A stretch of 10,346 nucleotides of DNA from an uncultured Collinsella sp. (lineage in GTDB: Bacteria > Actinomycetota > Coriobacteriia > Coriobacteriales > Coriobacteriaceae), in the NCBI GenBank assembly GCA_900552425.1, contig URZR01000049.1, forward strand, positions 1-10,346, given 5' to 3'. The translations under genes and the position numbers were made by a program. Each line of letters opens with the position of its first letter. The stretch's first letter is position 1. The notes beneath the pieces were generated by a model. It had not been told where the DNA came from. It ran no database searches and saw only the letters and a program-made list of their open reading frames with translations. Below, piece after piece: positions 1 through 5,762 of this stretch.

Positions 1-107
1 GCGCAGGCCTCTTCCAGGATGGCCCGTCGGGCCTCCGGGGAAATGGGCCGGTCCAGAAAGGCCCGCACCGACTTGCGGGCGTGGAGCTGGGACAGAACTT
101 CGTTCAT
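1..107 (-). CDS. nitroreductase family protein, N-terminal fragment
   Basis: The minus strand encodes 35 codons from an ATG at 107 to the window edge. The protein begins MNEVLSQLHARKSVRAF and continues through DRPISPEARRAILEEAC. This is the typical opening of FMN-dependent nitroreductases: the R-K/R-S-x-R motif contributes to the flavin phosphate contact, and the P-I-S plus helix of the first helical pair follows. The start is well supported by AGGAGGG six bases upstream. Family members use NAD(P)H to reduce nitroaromatics, quinones or flavins; substrate cannot be told from this piece. Everything after the first helices lies outside the window. It is divergent to the RluA-type fragment at 134, an arrangement that, with the sequence style, suggests a clostridial (Oscillospiraceae-like) source different from the rest of the window. 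Confidence 0.75.
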   Translation of the reverse strand, partial: MNEVLSQLHARKSVRAFLDRPISPEARRAILEEAC

Positions 108-133
108 AAAAATCCCTCCTAGGATGTGATGGT

Positions 134-268
134 GTGAAAGAGATGCAGTTTACCGTGGAGCGGGGCGGCCCGCTGCTGCCCTTCCTGCTGGAGCACGTGA
201 AGGGGAGCCGCAACCATGTCAAGTCGCTGCTCGCCCGGGGACAGGTGCAGGTGGACGGGACGGCCGTC
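134..268 (+). pseudogene. RluA-family pseudouridine synthase, S4-domain fragment cut at a junction
   Basis: From a GTG at 134 (alternative ATG at 143) the plus strand reads MKEMQFTVERGGPLLPFLLE, then HVKGSRNHVKSLLARGQVQV and DGTAV. This matches the N-terminus of RluA/RluD-type 23S rRNA pseudouridine synthases: a short beta strand, the LLPFLLE helix and an S4 RNA-binding motif (NHVKSLLARGQVQVDG). The expected continuation (S4 end, then the catalytic domain with its H-R-L-D motif) is absent. After about base 268 the frame stays open but reads the antisense of pncB, with no family resemblance. So only about 45 codons are genuine, and the long open frame running on to 1399 is an accident of GC-rich antisense. 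I read this as a gene truncated by a chimeric join rather than a functional short protein. Confidence 0.65.
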
Positions 269-270
269 CG
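251..270. other. putative chimeric junction between two unrelated genomic segments
   Basis: Left of this point the sequence codes, in the expected frames, for a nitroreductase and an RluA-type S4 domain. Right of it the minus strand codes for pncB. Both the plus-strand RluA frame and the minus-strand pncB frame lose family resemblance within the same roughly 15 bases (GACGGGACGGCCGTC, 254-268), which both genes could share as a short overlap. No insertion-sequence end, target duplication or tRNA is present. A k-mer-sized assembly error or cross-genome chimera is the simplest reading; a real rearrangement is possible. Confidence 0.6.
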
Positions 271-748
271 CCGCCAGCACCACGCGCGCCGTCTTGGTGG
301 CGACAAGCGTCTGGAAGCCGACGATGTTGAGCAGCGCCGTTTCGAGCAGCTGGCACTCCAGCGCGGGACCGGTGACGCGAACCATGGGTTCGCGCGGAAA
401 GACGAGCTCGCCCTCGGGGACGGCGTCGATGTTTACATGTGCACGAAAATCGCGCAGGTAGTCGAGGAATGCAGGCTTGAACATCGCGCCGCCGGCCGGG
501 GCCTGGAGCGAGGCGAGGTAGTCGATGTCCTCGGGCGTAAAGCGCAGATTCTCGACCAGCTCGGGCAGTTCGGCGGTGCCGCACATGACGGCATAGGCGC
601 TGCCAAAAGGATGGTCGCGGTAAAACGCGGTAAAACAACCCTGCTCATTGGCCTTGCCGCTCTCCCACAGGCCCTGGGCCATAGTGAGCTCGTACAGATC
701 GGTGAGCATTGCAATGTCGGTGGGATGCGAGATGTCGGTCAAAGCCAT
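254..748 (-). CDS. pncB: nicotinate phosphoribosyltransferase, N-terminal part
   Basis: Nicotinate phosphoribosyltransferase makes nicotinate mononucleotide from nicotinate and PRPP in the Preiss-Handler NAD salvage route. The 165 recognisable codons start MALTDISHPTDIAMLTDLYE and include the TDLYELTMAQG N-terminal signature, the F-Y-R-D-H-P-F segment (residues 42-48), the TPEDIDYLASL stretch (71-81), and NIVGFQTLVATKTARVVLAA (141-160), which leads into the catalytic barrel. The start at 748 has GAAAGG at about 9 bases upstream. After DGRPV (165) the family normally continues AEFG-L-R-R with the active-site His/Arg region. Here it changes to HLHLSPGEQ, which is the antisense of the RluA fragment. 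The enzyme is therefore truncated by the junction at 254-268, having lost about two thirds. It lies 84 bases after the tail-anchored protein gene with no terminator between, so the two may be cotranscribed. Confidence 0.85.
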
Positions 749-832
749 GGGGCGACCTTTCGGATGCGTTGTGCAGAGGTTGAGGGTTGGAAAAGGGCAG
801 AGTGTTCGGGCATGGCACCCAGCGCGAATGGG

Positions 833-1273
833 CTAGAGCAGGCCCATGCTGGTCAGGATCGTGTAGCCCATAAAGATGACAAACGCGATGAGGGCAAGAA
901 CAATGATGATTTTTTGAGCCGGCGCCATGCCAGGGATCTCGTTCTCGCCCGTAGGCTCCTTGGAGGTAACCATGCGCTGGGCAAAGGTCATCTCGTCACG
1001 GCTCGGCTTGGGCTCGACGGACTTGGAACGAGCGACCTTTTTAGGCTGAGGTTTAGGTGCGGTGGGCGCGGGCTTCGCGGCGGCGGGCTTGGGCGCGGGG
1101 GCGACGTTCGCGGCGGCCTCCTCGGCCTTCGCACGCTCGGCACGCAGGGCGGCCAGCTCCTCACGCTCGCGGCGTGCCTCTTCCTGGGCCTCGCGACGAG
1201 CTTTCTCGGCGCGGAGCTCTTCCAACTCGGCGCGTTCCTCGGCAGACAGTGGTTGGGACTCAAGCTTGGCCAT
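833..1273 (-). CDS. tail-anchored coiled-coil membrane protein, unknown function
   Basis: I do not recognise a named family. The 146-residue protein has three visible parts. Residues 8-55 are a charged Glu/Arg/Ala-rich helix likely to form a coiled coil (AEERAELEELRAEKARREAQ and on). Residues 56-92 are a Pro/Ala/Lys linker. Residues 121-142 form one hydrophobic segment (KIIIVLALIAFVIFMGYTIL), followed by only four residues, so it is a C-terminal anchor with a cytoplasmic N-terminus. The start at 1273 is preferred over an upstream in-frame ATG at 1309, because AAAGGG lies 9 bases upstream of 1273 and the longer version would be translated from inside the tRNA terminator. It sits 18 bases behind that terminator, with pncB downstream. 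A membrane scaffold role is possible but unproven. Confidence 0.7.
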   Translation of the reverse strand: MAKLESQPLSAEERAELEELRAEKARREAQEEARREREELAALRAERAKAEEAAANVAPAPKPAAAKPAPTAPKPQPKKVARSKSVEPKPSRDEMTFAQRMVTSKEPTGENEIPGMAPAQKIIIVLALIAFVIFMGYTILTSMGLL

Positions 1274-1291
1274 GGTACAGCCCTTTCTTTT

Positions 1292-1322
1292 AAAAAAAGC
1301 CGCCGACACAATGTCAGCGGCT
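1292..1322 (-). terminator. intrinsic terminator of the tRNA-Ala gene
   Basis: On the minus strand AGCCGCTGACA, a 3-base turn and TGTCGGCGGCT form an 11-bp stem with one G-U pair, followed by seven T residues. The wobble would be a C-A mismatch on the plus strand, which fits action on the minus transcript. It starts 15 bases beyond the tRNA 3' end. Confidence 0.85.
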
Positions 1323-1337
1323 TATCAAATCCAAGGG

Positions 1338-1410
1338 TGGAGACGAAGGGAGTCGAACCCTCGGCCTCTGCCATGCGACGGCAGCGCTCTCCCAACTGAG
1401 CTACGTCCCC
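1338..1410 (-). tRNA. tRNA-Ala, anticodon CGC
   Basis: The minus strand folds into a complete 73-base cloverleaf: acceptor GGGGACG/CGTCTCC, D arm GCTC...GAGC, anticodon stem CTGCC/GGCAG with loop GTCGCAT, five-base variable loop AGGCC, T arm GAGGG-TTCGACT-CCCTT, discriminator A. The loop gives anticodon CGC, reading the alanine codon GCG. The acceptor carries the G3-U70 wobble that is the main identity signal for alanyl-tRNA synthetase, which independently supports alanine. CCA is not encoded (the next bases are CCC), so the tail must be added by nucleotidyltransferase. The gene has its own promoter just upstream and a terminator just downstream. Confidence 0.95.
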
Positions 1411-1423
1411 AAGACAAGTTGAT

Positions 1424-1451
1424 ATTTTACCTACGGCTCGCCAACTGTCAA
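1424..1451 (-). promoter_or_regulatory. sigma-70-type promoter of tRNA-Ala
   Basis: On the minus strand a perfect -35 TTGACA (1451-1446), a 16-base spacer and a -10 TAAAAT (1429-1424) end 13 bases before the tRNA 5' end at 1410. This is the expected distance for a stable-RNA promoter with a very short leader. Confidence 0.8.
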
Positions 1452-1561
1452 CGCCCAATACCCAGTCTTTTTGGGACGCGGCTATTTTGACAACTTTTCG
1501 AGCAGGCGATCCTCTCGATGATTTTTTAATCCCCGTCCCAGAAAAAACATCGGCGAGCGCA

Positions 1562-2500
1562 CTACTTTGCGCTGGTGAGGACGCCGGTGGTGTCGAACGC
1601 CGGGGTGAAGCTCTCGTCTACCGCTCCGCCTTCTTGCCAAAACATCGTCGTAAAGCCCAGGTCGTCGGCATGGTCGAGCACCTGCTCGTACTCCTCGCGC
1701 GTCACGGCGCGCGCCAGGTCGCCGCCTTGTTCGCGCATGAGGGCATTGGGCGTGTACTGGTTCATGACCGAGATCGGCACGTCGCCCACCGTCTGCCACA
1801 CCAGGTCCAACACGCGGCACGAATCGTCCGCATGCCCCGGCAGCACCAGATGACGCACGATTATGCCGCGCTTCATGAGCCCGTCCCCGTCTACCAGCTC
1901 TCCCCCGCGGCGCTCAATTTCGCGCGCCATCTGGGCCAGACCCGACACAGCCACGCGCGGGTAGTCCTTAATATGAGAGAGTGACTGCGCAAGCGCCGCA
2001 TTGGCATACTTAAAGTCGGTAAGCCACACGTCGACCAAATCGCCGAGCGCCGCCACGGCACTCGCACGCTCATAACCGCTCGTGTTGTAGACGATTGGAA
2101 TGACCAGTCCGCGCTCCCGAGCTGCGGCAATCGCGGCCGGCAGCAGGTGAGCATAATGCGTCGCCGTCACCAGATTGATGTTATTGGCACCTTGGTCCTG
2201 CAGCTCCAGCATAATCTCGACCAGGCGCTCGGGCGAAATCTCAAGCCCGAAATTGCCCGTCGAGATCTCGTGGTTCTGGCAATAGATACATTTGAGCGAG
2301 CAGCCGCTAAAGAAGATCGTGCCCGAACCGGCCTCGCCCGAGATAGGCGGCTCCTCCCACATATGGAGCGCCGCGCGGGCCACCTTGAGCGTGTCATCGG
2401 CACCGCATACGCCGTGCGCACCCTCGTCGCGCACCGCACCGCAACGGCGCGGACACAAATGGCAGGCGGGCGAAAAAAGTTCGGTCAACGGCGTCGGCAT
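1562..2500 (-). CDS. radical SAM protein, PflX-like (COG1313 type)
   Basis: The 312-residue protein carries the radical SAM cluster motif CSLKCIYC (Cys67, Cys71, Cys74), whose three cysteines hold a [4Fe-4S] cluster that cleaves S-adenosylmethionine. Before it lies a second cysteine set, CHLCPRRC (13, 16, 20) with GVCG (32). This CxLCPRxCG...GxCG plus CxxxCxYC architecture is typical of the PflX-like group, related to pyruvate formate-lyase activases but of unproven function. Later segments NINLVTATHY, YNTSGYE and the DFKYAN region fit a partial TIM barrel. The start at 2500 (MPTPL) has GGAG 9 bases upstream; a TTG five codons earlier overlaps this site and is unlikely. It is a single-gene unit divergent from the 6S RNA. 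I see no convincing terminator between its stop and the tRNA promoter. Confidence 0.85.
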   Translation of the reverse strand: MPTPLTELFSPACHLCPRRCGAVRDEGAHGVCGADDTLKVARAALHMWEEPPISGEAGSGTIFFSGCSLKCIYCQNHEISTGNFGLEISPERLVEIMLELQDQGANNINLVTATHYAHLLPAAIAAARERGLVIPIVYNTSGYERASAVAALGDLVDVWLTDFKYANAALAQSLSHIKDYPRVAVSGLAQMAREIERRGGELVDGDGLMKRGIIVRHLVLPGHADDSCRVLDLVWQTVGDVPISVMNQYTPNALMREQGGDLARAVTREEYEQVLDHADDLGFTTMFWQEGGAVDESFTPAFDTTGVLTSAK

Positions 2501-2583
2501 AAAAACATGCTCCAAAACAACGATTCAGCAGCTCAAACGTTAAGGGACCAACCGCACAGACGGCTCGAGCCCAAGGCGCCGTA

Positions 2584-2612
2584 ATCGTCCGACACGATTT
2601 TTGTAATGTCAA
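2584..2612 (-). promoter_or_regulatory. candidate promoter of the radical SAM gene with an inverted repeat
   Basis: The minus strand has a perfect TTGACA (2612-2607), a 17-base spacer and GACGAT (2589-2584), which is a weak -10. An inverted repeat AATCGT-CCGAC-ACGATT (2583-2599) covers the spacer and -10, where a repressor could act. The predicted leader is about 75 bases. The -35 is convincing and the -10 is not. Confidence 0.35.
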
Positions 2613-2614
2613 GA

Positions 2615-2643
2615 CTGGAATCGATAAAGTGCCGCTTTATGAT
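2615..2643 (+). promoter_or_regulatory. candidate promoter of the 6S RNA
   Basis: A good -10 TATGAT (2638-2643) lies 17 bases after a poor -35 CTGGAA (2615-2620). It would start transcription near 2650, immediately before the 5' strand of the 6S closing stem (2653). The position is the main support. Confidence 0.4.
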
Positions 2644-2649
2644 GTAGGT

Positions 2650-2815
2650 ATTCCGCCCCCCGCGGAGCAACTGGGTGAACCGTCGCGTTTATTTAGGGAG
2701 CCCACACAGTCGTACCTAGTACAGGTATCCTTCGTTGTTAAGGACGCTGGAACAGTCGATGAGGGCACCCACCTGTTTTAGGTGGGTTCATTTTCGTAAC
2801 GTGGGGGGTGGTTTT
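2650..2815 (+). ncRNA. ssrS: probable 6S RNA
   Basis: 6S RNA mimics an open promoter and binds the housekeeping RNA polymerase holoenzyme, tuning transcription in stationary phase. Here CCGCCCCCCGCG (2653-2664) pairs with CGTGGGGGGTGG (2800-2811) to give a 12-bp closing stem with two G-U pairs. Inside it, the 3' side carries the small perfect hairpin CCCACCT-GTTTT-AGGTGGG (2768-2786) followed by TTCATTTTCG, a block I associate with the 3' side of the central bubble in Gram-positive 6S RNAs. The 5' side has TTTATTTAGGGAG, and an apical stem can form from CAGTCG (2706-2711) and CGCTG (2745-2749). Length about 165 bases fits. No ORF explains this conserved-looking block. The identification rests on architecture and memory of the family, not on a covariance search; a cis-acting leader of the next gene is the alternative. 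Confidence 0.7.
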
Positions 2816-2833
2816 CATTTGCCGAAAACCACC
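2807..2833. repeat. perfect hairpin overlapping the 6S 3' end
   Basis: GGTGGTTTTC (2807-2816) and GAAAACCACC (2824-2833) form a perfect 10-bp stem around a 7-base loop. Its left arm overlaps the last bases of the 6S closing stem, so the two cannot form together. The arms share GGTGGTTTT/AAAACCACC with the terminator family seen four times further right. No T run follows on either strand, so it is a weak terminator at best. Confidence 0.5.
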
Positions 2834-2864
2834 ATTACAGCCCATATGGATCCCCGCCGGCATC

Positions 2865-2893
2865 CCGACAAGCTATCGACAATACCCTAATAT
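2865..2893 (+). promoter_or_regulatory. weak candidate promoter for the WecA/TagO-type gene
   Basis: CCGACA (2865-2870), a 17-base spacer and TAATAT (2888-2893) match the sigma-70 boxes at four of six positions each. This would give a leader of about 125 bases before the chosen start at 3025. Read-through from the 6S transcript is an alternative source of mRNA. Confidence 0.25.
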
Positions 2894-3024
2894 CTGGTAA
2901 GCGCGTGATTATCGCTGCGTGCAATTCCATGCACCCCCCTTGGTCGAGTATCATGGTTCGGCTATGCCCTTTGCGCTTAGCAACCTTTGACCTTTTCCTT
3001 CGACGCTTGGCGGTTTTTAGATTC

Positions 3025-4224
3025 ATGGCTTCATCCCCGAGCTACATACCGTATCTATGCGTGGCAGCGGCGGCCTTTATCACGACCTTCCTCACGGTGC
3101 CCCTGGTCAAGCGCTTGGCAATTAAGCTCGACGCCGTCGACTATCCTTCTAAGCGCCGCATCAACACCAAGCCCATCCCGCGTTTGGGCGGAACGGCGGT
3201 GTTTTTGGGCCTGGTCGTTGCCTGTATTGTGCAAATCCTAGGCACCTGGCACCTAGGCTGGCCGCCCGTCCTGGTGCCGCACCCGCGCCTTCACATTAGC
3301 TATCCCATGCTGGCGCTCTCCTTTACCGTCATCTTTGCGACCGGCGCTATCGACGACGTCTTCCAGCTCAAGCCCAAGCAAAAGCTGGCCGGACAGGTCC
3401 TCGCCGCGCTTATCGCCTGTATCGGCGGCCTACGGATCGGCGTCATCGTCAACCCGTTTGCCCCCGGCGAGATCATGCTCGGATGGCTCGCCTACCCCAT
3501 CACCGTGATCTATCTGGTGGCATTCACCAACATCATTAACCTCATCGACGGCCTCGACGGCTTGGCCACGGGCATCTGCGGCATCGCGTCGTTCACCATG
3601 TTTTCGATGGCCGTTCTCTCGGGCCGCATCGACGCCGCCGCGCTCTCCATTGCGCTCTTTGGCGCTTGCCTGGCCTTTTTGCGCTACAACTTCAACCCCG
3701 CAAGCATCTTCTTGGGCGACTCGGGGTCGTTGCTTCTGGGCTTTGCACTGGGCTCCATCTCGCTGCTCAACGTGAGCCGCACCGCCGCGCTCACCTCGCT
3801 TATCATCCCGCTCATCGTTGCCGGCGTGCCCATCATCGACACGTTTAGCGCCATCGTGCGCCGCAAGCGCGCCCACATTAGCATCGGGCAGGCCGACAAG
3901 GGCCACATCCACCACCGCCTGATCCAAGAGGGCTACAACCAAAAGCAGGCAGTGCTGCTCATCTACGCCTGGTGCATCATGCTTTCGGCCGGCGCCGCCG
4001 CGATTAACCAGGTCGAGGTGCCCATGCGCGTGCTCATCTTTACCGTGCTCGCCATTGGCTCGGCGGCCTTTGCCAAGCATCTGCATCTGTTTGAGCCCGT
4101 GCTGCGCCACCATTACAACAAGCGCACGCACGAGGACGAGCTCGTCACCCCCGACGATCCCGCCTTTAAGCAGGAGGAGCAGGCGGCAGAAGAACGCAGG
4201 GAGGAGCGCCACCACAGGCGCTAG
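3025..4224 (+). CDS. WecA/TagO-type undecaprenyl-phosphate sugar-1-phosphate transferase
   Basis: This integral membrane enzyme transfers a sugar-1-phosphate (usually GlcNAc-1-P from UDP-GlcNAc) to undecaprenyl phosphate, starting envelope glycopolymers such as teichoic acids. Of 399 residues, about ten hydrophobic segments are visible, from YIPYLCVAAAAFITTFLTVP (8-27) onward. Signature motifs are all present: PSKRRINTKPIPRLGG (41-56), the Mg-binding Asp pair AIDD (108-111), NIINLIDGLDGLA (169-181), IFLGDSGS (228-235), and the cytosolic HIHHRL (294-299) that separates WecA/TagO from MraY. The C-terminus is a charged cytosolic tail of some 35 residues rich in Glu, Arg and His. The start is uncertain: 3025 fits the first membrane segment but lacks a good ribosome site. 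ATG at 2953, or a more upstream start at 2905, would add an Arg-rich extension. TrpS follows 161 bases downstream. Confidence 0.88.
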   Translation: MASSPSYIPYLCVAAAAFITTFLTVPLVKRLAIKLDAVDYPSKRRINTKPIPRLGGTAVFLGLVVACIVQILGTWHLGWPPVLVPHPRLHISYPMLALSFTVIFATGAIDDVFQLKPKQKLAGQVLAALIACIGGLRIGVIVNPFAPGEIMLGWLAYPITVIYLVAFTNIINLIDGLDGLATGICGIASFTMFSMAVLSGRIDAAALSIALFGACLAFLRYNFNPASIFLGDSGSLLLGFALGSISLLNVSRTAALTSLIIPLIVAGVPIIDTFSAIVRRKRAHISIGQADKGHIHHRLIQEGYNQKQAVLLIYAWCIMLSAGAAAINQVEVPMRVLIFTVLAIGSAAFAKHLHLFEPVLRHHYNKRTHEDELVTPDDPAFKQEEQAAEERREERHHRR

Positions 4225-4348
4225 GGTAAGCTGCCGAGGATGCGTCCAGACGCCGCCGGCCAAACGCGCAGCCACGCCGCGCCCATCGCACAAGCCGCCG
4301 CTCTCCCGCCCCTCGCGTACTTACGCCCCGACCCTCCAATAAACGCGT

Positions 4349-4354
4349 TATCAT
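4349..4354 (+). promoter_or_regulatory. possible -10 element of trpS
   Basis: TATCAT lies 31 bases before the trpS start, matching the -10 consensus at five of six positions. No -35 is visible at the usual distance. The rest of the 4225-4348 spacer is C-rich, with no hairpin or T-box motif that I can see. Confidence 0.25.
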
Positions 4355-4385
4355 CTTGACCCATGAACATACGTTAGGAGCAATC

Positions 4386-5435
4386 ATGCCAAACGAGAAC
4401 AGCTACGAAGTCGCGCTGCAAAAGAGCAACGCCATTCGCGAGGGCCTGGCCAAAACGCCCGAGAAGTTCACCATGCTCACCGGCGACCGCCCCACCGGCC
4501 GTCTGCACCTGGGTCACTACTTCGGCACCCTCAAGGGCCGTGTTGAGCTGCAGAACATGGGCGCCAAGACCAACGTGCTCATCGCCGACTACCAAGTCAT
4601 CACTGACCGCGACACGACCGAGCACATCCAGGACAACGTGTACAACATGGTCATGGACTACCTTGCCTGCGGCATCGACCCCGACAAGACCATGATCTAC
4701 GCGCACTCCGCCGTGCCCGCCGCCAACCAGCTCATGCTGCCGTTCCTGTCGCTGGTCTCCGAGGCCGAGCTGGCGCGCAACCCCACGGTCAAGGCCGAGA
4801 TGGAGGCCTCGGGCCACGAGCTCACCGGCCTTCTGCTCACCTACCCGGTGCACCAGGCCTGCGACATCCTGTTCTGCAAGGGCAACGTGGTGCCCGTCGG
4901 TCGCGACCAGCTGCCGCACATCGAGCTCACCCGCACCATCGCCCGCCGCTTTAACAACCGTTACGGCAAGGTGTTCCCCGAGGTCGACGCGCTGCTGTCC
5001 GAGACCCCGCTGCTGCCCGGCCTGGACGGGCGCAAGATGAGCAAGAGCTACGGCAACGCCATTAACATCTCGATGACCGCCGAGGAGACGGCCAAGCGCA
5101 TCAAGAAGAGCCAGACCGACTCCGAGCGCATGATCACGTTCGATCCCGAGAATCGCCCCGGCGTGTCCGGCCTGCTTTCAACCGCCGCCATCTGCACCGG
5201 CCGTTCCGAGGTCGAGATTGCCGAGGAGATTGGCATGGGCGGCTCCGGCCAGCTCAAGAAGTACGTGACCGAGGCCGTCAACGAGTACTTCGCGCCGATC
5301 CGCGAGCGTCGTCAGCGCTATGAGAACGATCTGGACTATGTGAAGGACGTGCTGCACGAGGGCAACCGTCGCGCCAACGAGATTGCCGAGCAGACCCTGG
5401 CCGAGGTTCAGGACGCCATGGGCATGGTGTACTAG
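4386..5435 (+). CDS. trpS: tryptophanyl-tRNA synthetase
   Basis: This cytoplasmic class Ic synthetase attaches tryptophan to tRNA-Trp using ATP. The 349-residue protein shows the ATP-binding HIGH motif as HLGH (41-44) in TGDRPTGRLHLGHYFG, the tryptophan-pocket region around VLIADYQVITDR (64-75), the GRDQLPHIELTR segment (172-183) that binds adenylate and shapes the active site, and the catalytic KMSKS loop exactly as KMSKS (217-221). Length is close to the usual 330-350. The start at 4386 is fixed by AGGAG five bases upstream; an in-frame TTG 30 bases earlier has no such site. It stands alone, with no T-box leader or trp-operon neighbours. Downstream come two hairpins and then a bidirectional terminator before the convergent alkyltransferase gene. 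Confidence 0.96.
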   Translation: MPNENSYEVALQKSNAIREGLAKTPEKFTMLTGDRPTGRLHLGHYFGTLKGRVELQNMGAKTNVLIADYQVITDRDTTEHIQDNVYNMVMDYLACGIDPDKTMIYAHSAVPAANQLMLPFLSLVSEAELARNPTVKAEMEASGHELTGLLLTYPVHQACDILFCKGNVVPVGRDQLPHIELTRTIARRFNNRYGKVFPEVDALLSETPLLPGLDGRKMSKSYGNAINISMTAEETAKRIKKSQTDSERMITFDPENRPGVSGLLSTAAICTGRSEVEIAEEIGMGGSGQLKKYVTEAVNEYFAPIRERRQRYENDLDYVKDVLHEGNRRANEIAEQTLAEVQDAMGMVY

Positions 5436-5460
5436 GCAAAGCGCCTTCGCACAACATAGA

Positions 5461-5482
5461 CGGTGAGGCTGAATCCTCACCG
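5461..5482. repeat. 8-bp hairpin downstream of trpS
   Basis: CGGTGAGG-CTGAAT-CCTCACCG is a perfect 8-bp stem with a 6-base loop, 25 bases after the trpS stop. No U run follows, so it may protect the mRNA 3' end rather than terminate transcription. Confidence 0.6.
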
Positions 5483-5487
5483 AAACA

Positions 5488-5529
5488 GGAACAGGCCCGC
5501 TGGCAGATAGTTGCCAGCGGGCCTGTTCC
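5488..5529. repeat. perfect 18-bp inverted repeat downstream of trpS
   Basis: GGAACAGGCCCGCTGGCA (5488-5505) is repeated exactly in inverse at 5512-5529 around a 6-base loop. It lies five bases after the preceding hairpin. The stem is very stable, but neither strand has a following T tract, so it is not a standard intrinsic terminator. Confidence 0.75.
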
Positions 5530-5707
5530 CGAAGTACACCGTTGAATCGCACAGAGGGGAGGAATGCGAATCAAACTCAACAGGGCAGGCTTTTTCATCG
5601 CCTATTGCCTGCTCCGTTGCTGAAAACAATATAGTTCACCGTGGTTTACTTTGTAGCGTCAATATGTTCCCCCATAGCTTCTCCATAAGTTAGCTCAGGT
5701 AAACTAG
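5530..5707. other. AT-richer spacer without a convincing gene
   Basis: This stretch is visibly poorer in GC than all flanking genes. It holds a 19-codon frame on the plus strand (5564-5623, MRIKLNRAGFFIAYCLLRC) behind AGAGGGGAGGA. Its hydrophobic middle resembles the start of a membrane protein. Nothing longer is open with a good start on either strand. It may be the eroded remnant of a gene, or simply spacer. I would not annotate the short frame as a gene. Confidence 0.4.
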
Positions 5708-5746
5708 AACCACCACAAAGGGGACAGGCACCTTTGTGGTGGTTTT
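5708..5746. terminator. bidirectional terminator, conserved palindrome copy 1
   Basis: AACCACCACAAAGG (5708-5721) and CCTTTGTGGTGGTT (5731-5744) form a perfect 14-bp stem around loop GGACAGGCA. T residues follow on the plus strand. It lies between trpS and the convergent alkyltransferase gene. It serves trpS most clearly, since the T tract on the minus side is interrupted. Confidence 0.8.
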
Positions 5747-5762
5747 AACCACGGCAGAGCCG

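Noticed and set aside
134..1399. A 421-codon open frame on the plus strand
   Set aside because: Only the first ~45 codons resemble a protein family. The rest is antisense to pncB, to the tail-anchored protein gene and to the tRNA, kept open by GC-rich codon structure.
1484..1561. Possible terminator for the radical SAM gene
   Set aside because: Only short or long-range pairings (TGGGACG/CGTCCCA about 50 bases apart) are present, with A rather than T tracts in the relevant orientation.
2670..2690. T-box-like string GGGTGAACCGTCGCG
   Set aside because: It differs from the T-box core GGGTGGNACCGCG by a missing base and an insertion, there is no synthetase immediately downstream, and the 6S fold accounts for the region.
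2835..3026. A 63-codon Lys/Arg-rich frame on the minus strand (MNLKTAKRRRKRSKVAKRKG)
   Set aside because: It looks superficially like a small basic protein, but it lacks a good ribosome site, has no recognisable motif, and lies opposite the upstream region of the WecA/TagO-type gene.
3430..4293. A 287-codon open frame on the minus strand
   Set aside because: It is antisense to the WecA/TagO-type gene, with low-complexity His/Asp/Gly-rich sequence and no family resemblance.
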